From contig NZ_BARF01000070.1 in the NCBI RefSeq assembly GCF_000367365.1, forward strand, positions 1 through 52,323: DNA of 52,323 bases, in the 5' to 3' direction. Under the pieces are notes generated by a model. That model was not told the origin of the DNA and did not search any database. It saw nothing but the letters and a program-made list of their open reading frames with translations. Positions 17,433 to 24,975 of the stretch are shown here, piece by piece. Within the stretch, counting starts at the first letter, position 1. Every line of letters starts with the position of its first letter. Both the position numbers and the translations under genes were made by a program. Source of the DNA: Streptomyces prunicolor NBRC 13075 (GTDB taxonomy: Bacteria; Actinomycetota; Actinomycetes; Streptomycetales; Streptomycetaceae).

Positions 17433-17942
17433 TCAGCCAGTTGCCTTCAGGAGGTCGTTGATCCAGATCATCGCGGCACGGAGGTGGAGGCCGGCGAGGT
17501 AGCTCTCGGGCGTCTTGTCGTATCGAGTGGCGATGCCCCGCCATGCCTTCAGCTTGTTGACCAGGCGCTCGACGGTGTTCCGCTCCTTGTAGAGATCATC
17601 GTCATGACCGACGGGCCGGCCGCCCCGGCTGCCCTTCTTCTTCCGGTTGGCGGCCTGGTCCTTCTTCTCCGGGATGACCGCCTTGATGTTGCGTTTCCGC
17701 AGGTAAGAGCGGTTGGCGCGGGACGAGTAGGCCTTGTCCGCGGCGACAGCGTCGGGCCGGGTCCGAGGCCGGCCGACAGGCAGACGGACCCGTATCTTCT
17801 GCAGCACGAGGACGAACTGCGGGCTGTCGGCGGCCTGTCCTGCGGTCAGTACGAGTGACAGCGGACGGCACTTGCGGTCAGCGGCGAGATGAATCTTGCT
17901 CGTCAGTCCGCCACGTGATCTGCCGAGCAGAGCTTGGTTCAA
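17433..17942 (-). CDS. IS5-family transposase, C-terminal frame (OrfB)
   Basis: 169 aa. DDE core: the second catalytic Asp in VAADKAYSS and the Glu in ERNTVERLVNKLKAWR. N-terminal GRSRGGLTSKIHLA is typical of these elements. The frame overlaps the end of OrfA by 4 nt and starts with a TTG, so it is most likely expressed as an OrfA-OrfB fusion by programmed frameshifting rather than alone. The stop lies inside the left terminal repeat region. Confidence 0.88.
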   Translation of the reverse strand: MNQALLGRSRGGLTSKIHLAADRKCRPLSLVLTAGQAADSPQFVLVLQKIRVRLPVGRPRTRPDAVAADKAYSSRANRSYLRKRNIKAVIPEKKDQAANRKKKGSRGGRPVGHDDDLYKERNTVERLVNKLKAWRGIATRYDKTPESYLAGLHLRAAMIWINDLLKATG

Positions 17943-18436
17943 ACGGAGCCTGCGCCGTCGCCTGACACGCCGTCGCTCTTCCTGCTCGGGGCTGTCCCTG
18001 CCGTCCTGTCCGTTCTGTTCTGGCGGGCCGCCCCCTGTTGCCTGGCCTGCTCCTGCTCGGCGGCGGCTTCCTCAAGAGCGTCCATGACGTCCTTGCCGAT
18101 GGGCATCCCGGCTGCGTCGTGGTGGGCGCGGGCAGTGGTGGAGTCCACGCCGACCAGGGACAAGTCCGCCTGTCCCCGGCGGGCGGCCTCCGCGATCACG
18201 CCTTCCAGAAGAGCGGAGAAGACCCCGGCGTCCCGCCAGACGCGAAAGCGCCCGTAGACCGTCGGCCACGGTCCGAACTCAGACGGCATCTCGCGCCACT
18301 GGGCGCTGGACCGGAACCGCCAGATCACCCCCTCGAACTGCTCCCGCAGCCGCTCGGGATACGGGCCGTACTCGCCGATCGGCAGGTACGGCTCGATGAA
18401 CTCCCATTGTTCGTCGGTGAGTTGCCTACGCGTCAC
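17939..18436 (-). CDS. IS5-family transposase, N-terminal frame (OrfA)
   Basis: 165 aa from the GTG at 18436, which gives the family N-terminus TRRQLTDEQWEFIEPYLP. The DUF4096-like N-terminal domain includes WRFRSSAQWREMP and GPWPTVYGRFRVWRDAGV. The first catalytic Asp is in LVGVDSTTARAHHDAAG. It ends in a basic tail just where OrfB begins in another frame. Confidence 0.88.
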   Translation of the reverse strand: MTRRQLTDEQWEFIEPYLPIGEYGPYPERLREQFEGVIWRFRSSAQWREMPSEFGPWPTVYGRFRVWRDAGVFSALLEGVIAEAARRGQADLSLVGVDSTTARAHHDAAGMPIGKDVMDALEEAAAEQEQARQQGAARQNRTDRTAGTAPSRKSDGVSGDGAGSV

Positions 18437-19251
18437 ACTCAGCGTCCTACCAGGTCCTGCACCCACACGGAACCAAAACCCGAGACTGATCACGACATCA
18501 CACAGGCCCTAGTCGGCCGACGGACCGCTCACTCTGGTCGACAGTGCCGTGCCGACTGTGTCCGGTCCTGGCGTCATCGATCGCATCAAGAACTCCAAGC
18601 GGATGGGCGTCTTCCCACCGTGGATGAAGTCCCGCAGGGAGTTCGTCGAAGCGCTCGGCTGGCTGGCCGGGCACCTGTGGCACACCGTCGCCTTCCATGC
18701 GGTGCGGGTGCCGTTCGTCTACCTGCTCAAGCTGGTGTGGCGTTCTCCGCGCGGGGTGCTCAACATCCTGGGCAGGATCGGCCGTTGGGCCGTCGACGGC
18801 GAAGGTGAGGTGAGCCAGCACACGGCCACGAACGAGCAGGTAGACGAGTACCTGAAGCTGTCTCGGCAGCGGGACCGGCCGGTGCGCCTGCGGATGATCC
18901 TCACCGTGCTCGGGGGAGTGTTCGCCCTGGGTGTGGGCCTGTTCCTGCTCTTCGGGGCGCAGTCGAGGACGCAGTTCATCGCCGCTACGGTGGCCGTGCT
19001 CGGCTTCGGGCCGGCGGATGCGCCGCTGGCCACCCGGGCGGTCATCAAGACCGAGGTGCAGAAGCTGACCAGCGACATCGTGGTCAAGGCCATGGCGTCC
19101 ATCGGCATCGGCCAGATCGTGTCTGCGGTCGCCAAGGGCATGGACGGCATCAAGTTTGTCTCCCCGATCACCCGCGAGGGTCCGGGCTTGCGTGCGGAGA
19201 GGGCTATGGGTTGGGTGGCCGATGACGGCTGACTGCCCACAAACGCTATAA

Positions 19252-19272
19252 AGCGGCCTCTTTGGGGCCGCT
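19252..19272. terminator. Bidirectional hairpin between convergent genes
   Basis: AGCGGCC (19252-19258) pairs with GGCCGCT (19266-19272) across a 7-nt loop. Lies 20 nt after the TraB-like remnant and 65 nt from the stop of the convergent gene. Confidence 0.55.
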
Positions 19273-19336
19273 CAACTGTTGTGCGCCAACCGGTGCATTC
19301 CGCTGGGATGATTTTATCCGTCGCTGCAGAACTTCC

Positions 19337-20203
19337 TTAGGATACTTGGCTGTGCAGCTCTATTTTCGCAGCTCGGACGAAATTTACTTCTTCCTCGTCG
19401 AACTGACGAGCAGCATTGCGGTACCTTCTGCTGAGCATTGGAGGGCGGGGTGAATGCCCTTCGATGAGCGCCTCGAACTCTTCGAAGTCGAGCGCGTTGG
19501 GCGACAGGGCGCTTCTGGCCTCACGGCAGGAGTGTTTCGCGGCTCGGATTTCGTGAGTTTCGTGTTCGTCTAGATCGGCGGAATCGGAGGGGGAGGCGGA
19601 GTAGAGACTGCGCAGATGAAAGAGCGCCTGTATGAGCCTTTCAGCTGGGTCATGCATGATCACCGGCCCGTCGTACTGCATTCTGTGGAGCTTTCCCTGC
19701 ACTCTCTCGAAGACGGCCTGATCGCCTAGGGCCATCGCCATCACCTTGGCAGCATTGGTCATTCCGGCGGCAGGCGCAGCTACGTCATCAGGGCCCTCAA
19801 GTTCGACAATCGTTTGAGCTGCCTTGAGGGCGGAGAGAGCATCTTCAACAGCGGCCTTACCGGCTCTGATGCTCTCTAGTGTGAGTTCCTCAGCGTTGTC
19901 CACGGCAAATCGTTCACTCACCTCTGCTACACGATGCACAGAAAGCAGGAAGGAGGCGTACGCTTCTCGCTGGATGCCACGGCGCCATTGCATATGAGTG
20001 GCGTATGTCTCGGCGCGGACAGTGTCCAATGCTGCACGGTAGGAAGACTCGGCTTGAGCCATCCCCGCTTCGCTGGTGGCTTCCGCTGTACGCAAGGCGG
20101 CTTTCATCTGCCAGCGGCCTATGGCCATCGTGGCAGGTATCCCGATAAGCGCCACTCCGGCCGCCGAGAGCGCCCCTATCCCCTGAAGATCCATGCCAGT
20201 CAT
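19337..20203 (-). CDS. Hypothetical protein with one N-terminal membrane segment
   Basis: 288 aa from ATG 20203; an ATG three codons later is also possible. One N-terminal hydrophobic segment (GALSAAGVALIGIPATMAIG) is followed by a long alpha-helical, Ala/Glu-rich cytoplasmic region (AEATSEAGMAQAESSYRAAL, HMQWRRGIQREAYASFLLSV) with coiled-coil character. I recognise no family with certainty; single-pass proteins of this shape recur in Streptomyces genomes. It sits immediately outside the left attachment repeat, between the decayed element and the intact one, so it may belong to either the chromosome or the older element. Confidence 0.7.
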   Translation of the reverse strand: MTGMDLQGIGALSAAGVALIGIPATMAIGRWQMKAALRTAEATSEAGMAQAESSYRAALDTVRAETYATHMQWRRGIQREAYASFLLSVHRVAEVSERFAVDNAEELTLESIRAGKAAVEDALSALKAAQTIVELEGPDDVAAPAAGMTNAAKVMAMALGDQAVFERVQGKLHRMQYDGPVIMHDPAERLIQALFHLRSLYSASPSDSADLDEHETHEIRAAKHSCREARSALSPNALDFEEFEALIEGHSPRPPMLSRRYRNAARQFDEEEVNFVRAAKIELHSQVS

Positions 20204-20307
20204 GGTGACGTACCCCAGGGACGGAGCCAGGTGCCGAGGCCCAGCTCTGCAAGCCAGGGCTGTGTCCCACACGCCCCTCACGCACAAACCGTGCGCAGCA
20301 ACGAGAA

Positions 20308-20340
20308 AGAGCGGGAGTCAGTGAGACTGACTCCCGCTCT
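20308..20340 (-). terminator. Strong terminator, originally that of tRNA-Arg
   Basis: Perfect 15-bp stem AGAGCGGGAGTCAGT (20308-20322) with ACTGACTCCCGCTCT (20326-20340), loop of 3 nt, with a T-rich TTTCTCG on the minus-strand exit. It lies 55 nt beyond the 3' end of the displaced tRNA copy, reading the same way. It most simply was the terminator of the tRNA gene before integration moved it 18.6 kb away. Confidence 0.85.
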
Positions 20341-20394
20341 CTCGTGTCGGCATCCGCACAGGTCAGAGCATGACTCTTGCTGTTTGACTGGCGA

Positions 20395-20436
20395 GTGCCC
20401 CCGGCAGGATTCGAACCTGCGCACACGGCTCCGGAG
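20395..20436 (-). repeat. attL: 42-bp duplicate of the tRNA-Arg 3' end
   Basis: Identical to 38985-39026, from the 3' end of tRNA-Arg through the T arm to the anticodon loop. Sequence diverges at once beyond both sides. It lacks the 5' half and cannot fold as a tRNA. This is the left boundary of the integrated element. Confidence 0.93.
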
Positions 20437-20562
20437 CCCAGGTGAGACCGTGACGCTTTTGTAGGCCTGACCTGCGGGGGAGCGGCATCCAAGGGGCCCG
20501 CTGACCAAGGTCATCACGCCCCTATTACGTGGGCGGCCTGTCGAGCGGCAGGGCGGCGCCGT

Positions 20563-21501
20563 ATGGTCGAAGGCATGATCTCGGGCAGCGGCGGGGACCA
20601 GGACGGCGGCACGGAGTTCACGGAGGAGAGCCTCGGGGCTGTCCTGCGCGAGGCATGCACGAAGGCCCAACTGGACCCGGATGGCGCCGAGTTGCTGCGG
20701 CTCGGCTCCAACGCCGTGTACCGCTTATCGAAGTCGCCGACCATCGTTCGCGTTGCTCGTGACCTCGACGTCCTGGAGGACATGGAGCGGGCGGTACGGG
20801 TTGCGCGGTGGCTGGAGGCGGAAGACCTTCCGGCTATGCGGGTGCCGGCGGGCATCACGCAGCCGCTCGTGGTCGGCGGTCGGGTCGTGACCTTCTGGGA
20901 GAGCGTCCAGGAACGCGAAGAGTACGCCACGGTAGGCGAGTTGGCCGATCTGCTCCGCCGACTCCACTGGCTTGAGGAACCCGAGTCTCTGAGGCTGCCG
21001 TACTTCGACCCGTTTGCGAAGCTGTCGGGCTCTCTGAGGCAGATGGACGGCGTCCCGGAGGAAGACCGCACGTTCCTGGAGGACCGTGCCGCAAAGCTCC
21101 ACAAGGACTACGACCGGCTGGACTTCGTCCTCCCCTTCGGGATGATCCACGGGGACGCGAGCATCGGCAACGTCCTTCGCCACCGGGACGGTCACGCCGT
21201 GCTCATCGATCTCGATGGCTTCGCGCTGGCTCCTCGCGAGTGGGATCTGATCCAGACGGCGATGTTCTACGACCGGTATGGCTGGCACACGAAGGCTGAG
21301 TACGCCGAGTTCGTTCACCGATACGGCTTCGACCTGATGAACTGGCCCGGCTACGAGACCTTGGCGGATCTCCGCGAACTGATGATGGTGTCGTGGCTCG
21401 GCCACCAGGTCGCTGGCAGCGAGCGTTCTGCGGCGGAGTTCGCGAGGCGCGTGCGGTCTCTGCGTACCGGCGAAGGGCGAGACGCGTGGGGCCCGTTCTG
21501 A
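20563..21501 (+). CDS. APH-family phosphotransferase
   Basis: 312 aa with the aminoglycoside/choline kinase fold: catalytic Brenner motif IHGDASIGNVL and metal-binding LIDLDGFALAPREWDL. The N-terminal lobe has GSNAVYRLSKSPTIVRVARD as the nucleotide-binding region. These enzymes phosphorylate small molecules or antibiotics; the substrate is not predictable. Codon 55 is TTA (20725-20727). It is the first gene inside the left end of the element and converges on the regulator gene 22 nt away. An ATG at 20575 is an alternative start; neither has a strong ribosome site. Confidence 0.87.
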   Translation: MVEGMISGSGGDQDGGTEFTEESLGAVLREACTKAQLDPDGAELLRLGSNAVYRLSKSPTIVRVARDLDVLEDMERAVRVARWLEAEDLPAMRVPAGITQPLVVGGRVVTFWESVQEREEYATVGELADLLRRLHWLEEPESLRLPYFDPFAKLSGSLRQMDGVPEEDRTFLEDRAAKLHKDYDRLDFVLPFGMIHGDASIGNVLRHRDGHAVLIDLDGFALAPREWDLIQTAMFYDRYGWHTKAEYAEFVHRYGFDLMNWPGYETLADLRELMMVSWLGHQVAGSERSAAEFARRVRSLRTGEGRDAWGPF

Positions 21502-21523
21502 GCGGCGGCCCTACACGCGGGAG

Positions 21524-22951
21524 TCAGACACTGACGTGAGCCTCGGAAGCCACCCAGAGTCTGTGCTCTCCGACTTGCTCCGTGAAGGCTCGCGCTTCGG
21601 TGGTGTTGCCGACGGCGGCGAGACCCTGCCGAAACTCGGCGAGGTAGCTGACACATCGGGCTGACTTGAGCTGTTCGCCGAGGTCCAGCGCATCGAGTGC
21701 CACCCTGCACGCCTCCTCGACATCGCCGGCACGTAGGTGCGCGTCGGCGAGAACCATGGTCGCGAAGAAGTCGCTTCGTACGTGACTGCCGCTCATGGCG
21801 TTCTCGGCGTGAGCGACGGCCTGTCGGGCGCTGTTGACGTCACGGAAGCAGTGCGCGGCCTCGGCGGCAAGTTCGGTCTCGTCGAAGTAGCTGATCCATT
21901 CGGGCTCGTCGTCGCTGTTCCGACTCTCCAGCGCCTTCGTGGCCGCGCTCAAAGCGGCTTCGCAGGCTCCTACGTCGCCAGTTCGGGCGAGAGCGCGGGC
22001 TTCCATGACATGGAACTGGGCGCGCAGGGTGGGAGTAGCGACGGGGGAGATGCCCATGAGGGCGGCCCGAGCGAGTGTCGCGGCCTGGGTGTAGCGGCCG
22101 AGGAACGTCGCCTGATGACTCATGGCGGAGAGGATGCTCCCGGCGAGGCGGCGGTCGTTGGCGTCTTGGGCCAGTCGGAGGGCTTGAAGGAAGTACCGCT
22201 GCGCCAAGCCGTGGCGGCAGGCGTCGTAGGACATCCAACCGGCCAGGAGAGTTGCCTCGGCCACGGTGGAGAACAGGGCCCGCCCGACCTGCTCGGTGTA
22301 CTGCCCGCGCAGGAGCGGAGTCACTTCGGTGCTGAGGTATTGGACTGCTGCGTGCCGAGCGTGGTCGCCACCGAAACGGTCGTCCAACTCGGCGAACATG
22401 TCCGCGGTGGTCTTGATGGCGGCTACGTCTCCGAAACCGACGCGCATTCCATCTCGATGTTGCCGAGGAACGGCCGGTTCGGGTGCGACCAGCCACCGAA
22501 GCGAGGCTTCGTTCCATGCGGGCTCGGACGGCTCGGCCTGCAACAGGGGCTCGTACCGGTTCAGATCAGCGCGCCACAGCAGGCCGACGGTCTCGATCGC
22601 CCCTTCGGGGCTTGCCGGATAACTGGCGTCCAGGAGTCCGGTGTCTAGCTGGCCCTCGTGGTTCAGCCCCAACTCGGCGGCGCTGAGTCCGTACGCCTCA
22701 CACAGAAGTGGACCGTAGAAGTCGTCCGGCGTGCTGTGCCCGTTCTCCCAACTGGCGATACGGCGCTTCACGCTGGCGTCCGACGGGAGTTGGTGGCCAC
22801 GGCGGAGCGCAACTTGACGCAGCTCCCGCACCAATCGCGGCTGACTCCAGCCGCGACCTACACGGGCTTGCCGTAAGTGAACGCTGATCGGCTCCAGCGA
22901 GGACGTGACCGTTCCCTCCCCACTTGTACATGGGTGCGACTTCTGGGGCAC
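21524..22951 (-). CDS. XRE-family regulator with long helical C-terminal domain
   Basis: 475 aa. The N-terminal helix-turn-helix (about 22-85) includes HLRQARVGRGWSQPRLVREL and VKRRIASWENGHSTPDDFY, typical Xre DNA-recognition sequences. The remaining 380 residues are Ala-rich repeats of helices (LAGWMSYDACRHGLAQRYFL, ALARTGDVGACEAALSA) that look like a TPR ligand-sensing domain. Codon 26 is TTA (22874-22876), implying bldA dependence. GTG start chosen as the only start before the HTH. It is divergent from the three-gene primase-like operon with a 15-bp inverted repeat in between, its likely operator. Confidence 0.85.
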   Translation of the reverse strand: MPQKSHPCTSGEGTVTSSLEPISVHLRQARVGRGWSQPRLVRELRQVALRRGHQLPSDASVKRRIASWENGHSTPDDFYGPLLCEAYGLSAAELGLNHEGQLDTGLLDASYPASPEGAIETVGLLWRADLNRYEPLLQAEPSEPAWNEASLRWLVAPEPAVPRQHRDGMRVGFGDVAAIKTTADMFAELDDRFGGDHARHAAVQYLSTEVTPLLRGQYTEQVGRALFSTVAEATLLAGWMSYDACRHGLAQRYFLQALRLAQDANDRRLAGSILSAMSHQATFLGRYTQAATLARAALMGISPVATPTLRAQFHVMEARALARTGDVGACEAALSAATKALESRNSDDEPEWISYFDETELAAEAAHCFRDVNSARQAVAHAENAMSGSHVRSDFFATMVLADAHLRAGDVEEACRVALDALDLGEQLKSARCVSYLAEFRQGLAAVGNTTEARAFTEQVGEHRLWVASEAHVSV

Positions 22952-23035
22952 GCGATTCTTTGGCTTCTCGACCGAATGTACGCGCTGTTCACCGGTGCGC
23001 GCTGCAAGTAACCGGAGTTCGCGGGTTGTTGACCC

Positions 23036-23082
23036 GTGACGGGGGATGACGCGTGCACCCGTGACGTGTCATCCCCCGTCAC
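23036..23082. promoter_or_regulatory. 15-bp inverted repeat between divergent regulator and operon
   Basis: GTGACGGGGGATGAC (23036-23050) and its exact complement GTCATCCCCCGTCAC (23068-23082), 17 nt apart. ACCCGTGACG also occurs as a direct repeat at 23032-23041 and 23057-23066. It lies between the XRE gene and the operon it faces, so an operator for both promoters is the simplest reading; an RNA hairpin in the operon leader is the alternative. Confidence 0.7.
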
Positions 23083-23176
23083 CTCTCGTCATCTGCCCTC
23101 ACCAGGGTGGTGCCCCTGAGTCTGGACACCAGGCGGCATTGCGGCCGCAACTGGGTTCTGACCGAGGTGAGATGAC

Positions 23177-23737
23177 GTGCAGAGGATGACCAGAAGTGGC
23201 ATGGAGTGGCTCTCCGCCGCAGCGGACGATCCCGCCGAGTGTCGGCAAGTGTGGGCGGACGATCCCCGAAGGCCCTGCGCGCTGTCGACCGGCCGCTTTT
23301 TCGACGTGCTGAGCGTGGACCAGCGTCTCGGGTTGGAGATGTTCGACCGTCTTCGACGAAATGGGATGCTGTTCGGGCCGGCGGTCGTCGACCGCAGGGC
23401 GCAGCGAGTCGGCTTCTTTCTGGGCTCGCAGGGCCGCGAGGTCTTCACGTACTACCTCGAACGCGAAACGTCATCGCCACCGTCGTACCGGTACCTCGAC
23501 CACGGCTGCGCCATCGTCGTCCCCGGAGCCATCCCTCTGTCCGAGGACCGCTACCAATGGCTTCGCGCACCTACCCGCCGACCGGAAGCCAATCCGCGGC
23601 GCCCGGTCGCCCTCGCAACCGTCCTGGTCGCCTCCACGGAACTCCTGGCACGGATGGACCGCTTCGACGAGCAGTACCCGACGCCCTACTCAGCGGTCGT
23701 CGCCCTCCCCGAGGAGACGACCACAGATGCCGGATGA
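23177..23737 (+). CDS. Primase-polymerase-like small protein
   Basis: 186 aa. The order WADDPRRPCALSTGRFFDVL, then GPAVVDRRAQRVGFFL, then YLDHGCAIVVPG resembles the N-terminal domain of bifunctional DNA primase/polymerases of actinobacterial plasmids and phages, in reduced form. I do not see an unambiguous catalytic acidic pair, so it may be an inactive relative. GTG start with GAGGTGA 6 nt upstream. The stop overlaps the next gene by 11 nt, making it first in a three-gene operon with two paralogous small proteins. Confidence 0.6.
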   Translation: MQRMTRSGMEWLSAAADDPAECRQVWADDPRRPCALSTGRFFDVLSVDQRLGLEMFDRLRRNGMLFGPAVVDRRAQRVGFFLGSQGREVFTYYLERETSSPPSYRYLDHGCAIVVPGAIPLSEDRYQWLRAPTRRPEANPRRPVALATVLVASTELLARMDRFDEQYPTPYSAVVALPEETTTDAG

Positions 23738-24047
23738 ACCGACCCACGAGCGCGACGCCGCCGCGTGGTCGCCTCTCGACAGCGACGGCTGGTACGCGGC
23801 CCGAGACGCGACCACTGCGTTGCGAGACGTCCTCGTTCGCGCCGGCCTAGAGAAGGACTTTCCGTACCTGCGCGCGGACGTGAACGCCTTCGGGCACGGC
23901 CTCGTCGACTTGGGCCGAGTGTCCCCGGCCACGGCCGAGCGCCTCGCAGAGCTCCTGCGCCTGGCACTGGCAAGCGGATACCGCCGAGACGGAAACGACG
24001 GAAGTCACGGATCGTCCATTGCCGAAGAACACGAGGGAAGGGCCTGA
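23727..24047 (+). CDS. 106-aa hypothetical protein, paralogue A
   Basis: Overlaps the primase-like gene by 11 nt. The conserved half reads LRDVLVRAGLEKDFPYLRAD, VNAFGHGLVDLGRV, SPATAERLAELLRLAL, mostly predicted helical, and shares this pattern with the next gene (LADQLVLLGLDSDFAGLVAD, VNVFGDGVVQLGTV, RPEAAELLARLI). I recognise no named family. A decayed copy of this pair exists at 15645-15900. The overlap and equal lengths suggest the three products work together. Confidence 0.8.
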   Translation: MPDEPTHERDAAAWSPLDSDGWYAARDATTALRDVLVRAGLEKDFPYLRADVNAFGHGLVDLGRVSPATAERLAELLRLALASGYRRDGNDGSHGSSIAEEHEGRA

Positions 24048-24051
24048 CGCC

Positions 24052-24372
24052 ATGACCGACCGGCGCGGAGTGGTGGCCAAACGAGCCGAGGACTTGTCCC
24101 CTGGCGTGCCCTACGTACGCGGCTGGAACCGCGCACGGCGAGGCGCCGGCACCCTCGCTGATCAGCTCGTGTTGCTCGGCCTGGACTCCGACTTCGCCGG
24201 CCTGGTGGCCGACGTGAACGTCTTCGGCGACGGGGTGGTGCAGCTCGGGACCGTTCGTCCTGAAGCGGCAGAGCTGCTGGCGAGGCTGATTGCGGCTGGG
24301 CTGGCTGCGGAGTCGAGTGACATGACGACGAAGGCGCCTCGGCTCTCGCCTCGGGAAGCTCCTGCGGCATGA
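24052..24372 (+). CDS. 106-aa hypothetical protein, paralogue B
   Basis: Starts 4 nt after paralogue A stops, with GGGAAGGG as ribosome site. Same length and the same helical core as A (residues about 43-88), but the N-terminus is different and more basic (VAKRAEDLSPGVPYVRGWNRARRG) and the tail is Ser/Pro-rich. Arose by tandem duplication followed by divergence. Last gene of the operon. Function unknown. Confidence 0.8.
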   Translation: MTDRRGVVAKRAEDLSPGVPYVRGWNRARRGAGTLADQLVLLGLDSDFAGLVADVNVFGDGVVQLGTVRPEAAELLARLIAAGLAAESSDMTTKAPRLSPREAPAA

Positions 24373-24975
24373 ACCACTGCTCGGTGGCGGTTGGTTGTCC
24401 TACCGCTCGGCCGGGACCGGCGCCCCAGCGCCGCAGCCCGGACGAACGGCAGGACAACCAACATCAGCTCGGGAAGCCTGGTTGTCCCAGCAGCGTGTGC
24501 TCCGCTGACCTGTGGCGGAGTGGTGTCGGAATCCTGGCCGCAGCCGTGGTCTGTCCCGCTGTTCCCCCTAGCTCCTCGCGCGATTTGGCACACGCGTAGC
24601 GCGACCCTCTTGTTCTGGAGCGTTTGAGCCGCAGCGGACGACAGCTAGCCACGAGCACGAGCACGGGCGCGTCGACCGATCGGGCGCGCGTGTGCCAGGG
24701 CACCCGTAACCGGGCCTCAGCCATGCTGCTCAGTGACGTCCATAAGAGCAGTCCTCGACGTCAGACGCGCCGTTGAGGCGCGCAACTACGTACAGTAACC
24801 AGTCGGAGTTGATCAGCCGCTGCGCGGCGTGAGCTGGGCCAACAACTCGGACGACTATCCGGGTACACCATCAGAGACGATCTCGGACCAGCTATCCTAT
24901 CCCGGGAGCGCTGCGCGAGTCGGATGATGACGGTATCTGGAGGCTCCGTCAGGCAACACTATAAATTGGGGAACG
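24373..24975. other. 600-bp non-coding gap before the defence-like operon
   Basis: No convincing gene on either strand. An 11-bp inverted repeat TTGGTTGTCCT (24391-24401) and AGGACAACCAA (24451-24461) follows the small-protein operon, with a further GGTTGTCC at 24479. These could form a terminator or binding sites. The promoter of the methyltransferase operon should be in the lower-GC segment near 24770-24970; I cannot place it exactly. Confidence 0.6.

Larger units (their letters stand above)
17413..18509 (-). mobile_element. IS5-family (IS427-like) insertion sequence, 1,097 bp
   Basis: Terminal inverted repeats of 24 bp: the left end starts GGGCCTGTGTGAGGTTGTGA (17413-17436) and the right end is its complement with two differences (18486-18509). 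The flanks read ..CTA before and TAG.. after, as expected for insertion at CTAG with a TA (or CTAG) duplication, which fits the YTAR target of the IS427 group. Two overlapping transposase frames lie on the minus strand. Both ends and both frames look intact, so it may still be mobile. Confidence 0.9.
17302..19232 (+). pseudogene. TraB/FtsK-like transfer gene: IS-interrupted, frameshifted and truncated
   Basis: The left part (17302-17412) encodes an acidic N-terminus ending VVDLGKARTARL. After the insertion sequence the frame resumes one base out of register (SADGPLTLVDSAVPTVSGPG) and runs through KSRREFVEALGWLAGHLWH, two to three hydrophobic segments (LRMILTVLGGVFALGVGLFL) and FVSPITREGPGLRAER before ending at 19232. 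This is the N-terminal membrane region of FtsK/SpoIIIE-type TraB proteins of Streptomyces elements. The ATPase domain is absent. Precise removal of the IS would not restore frame, so at least two lesions exist besides the insertion. Confidence 0.72.

Noticed and set aside
20395..20436. Second tRNA-Arg gene
   Set aside because: Only the 3' portion is present; no D arm or acceptor 5' strand. It is the attachment-site duplicate.
23036..23082. CRISPR or phage-like repeat array
   Set aside because: A single inverted repeat with one direct repeat of 10 bp; no array of regularly spaced repeats is present here or elsewhere in the window.
24464..24724. Minus-strand 86-codon frame in the gap before the methyltransferase
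   Set aside because: No ribosome site, no recognisable motif, composition unlike neighbouring genes.
24960..24970. TATAAA-like -10 box of the methyltransferase operon
   Set aside because: It lies so close to the start codon that the transcript would begin at or after the ribosome-binding site.
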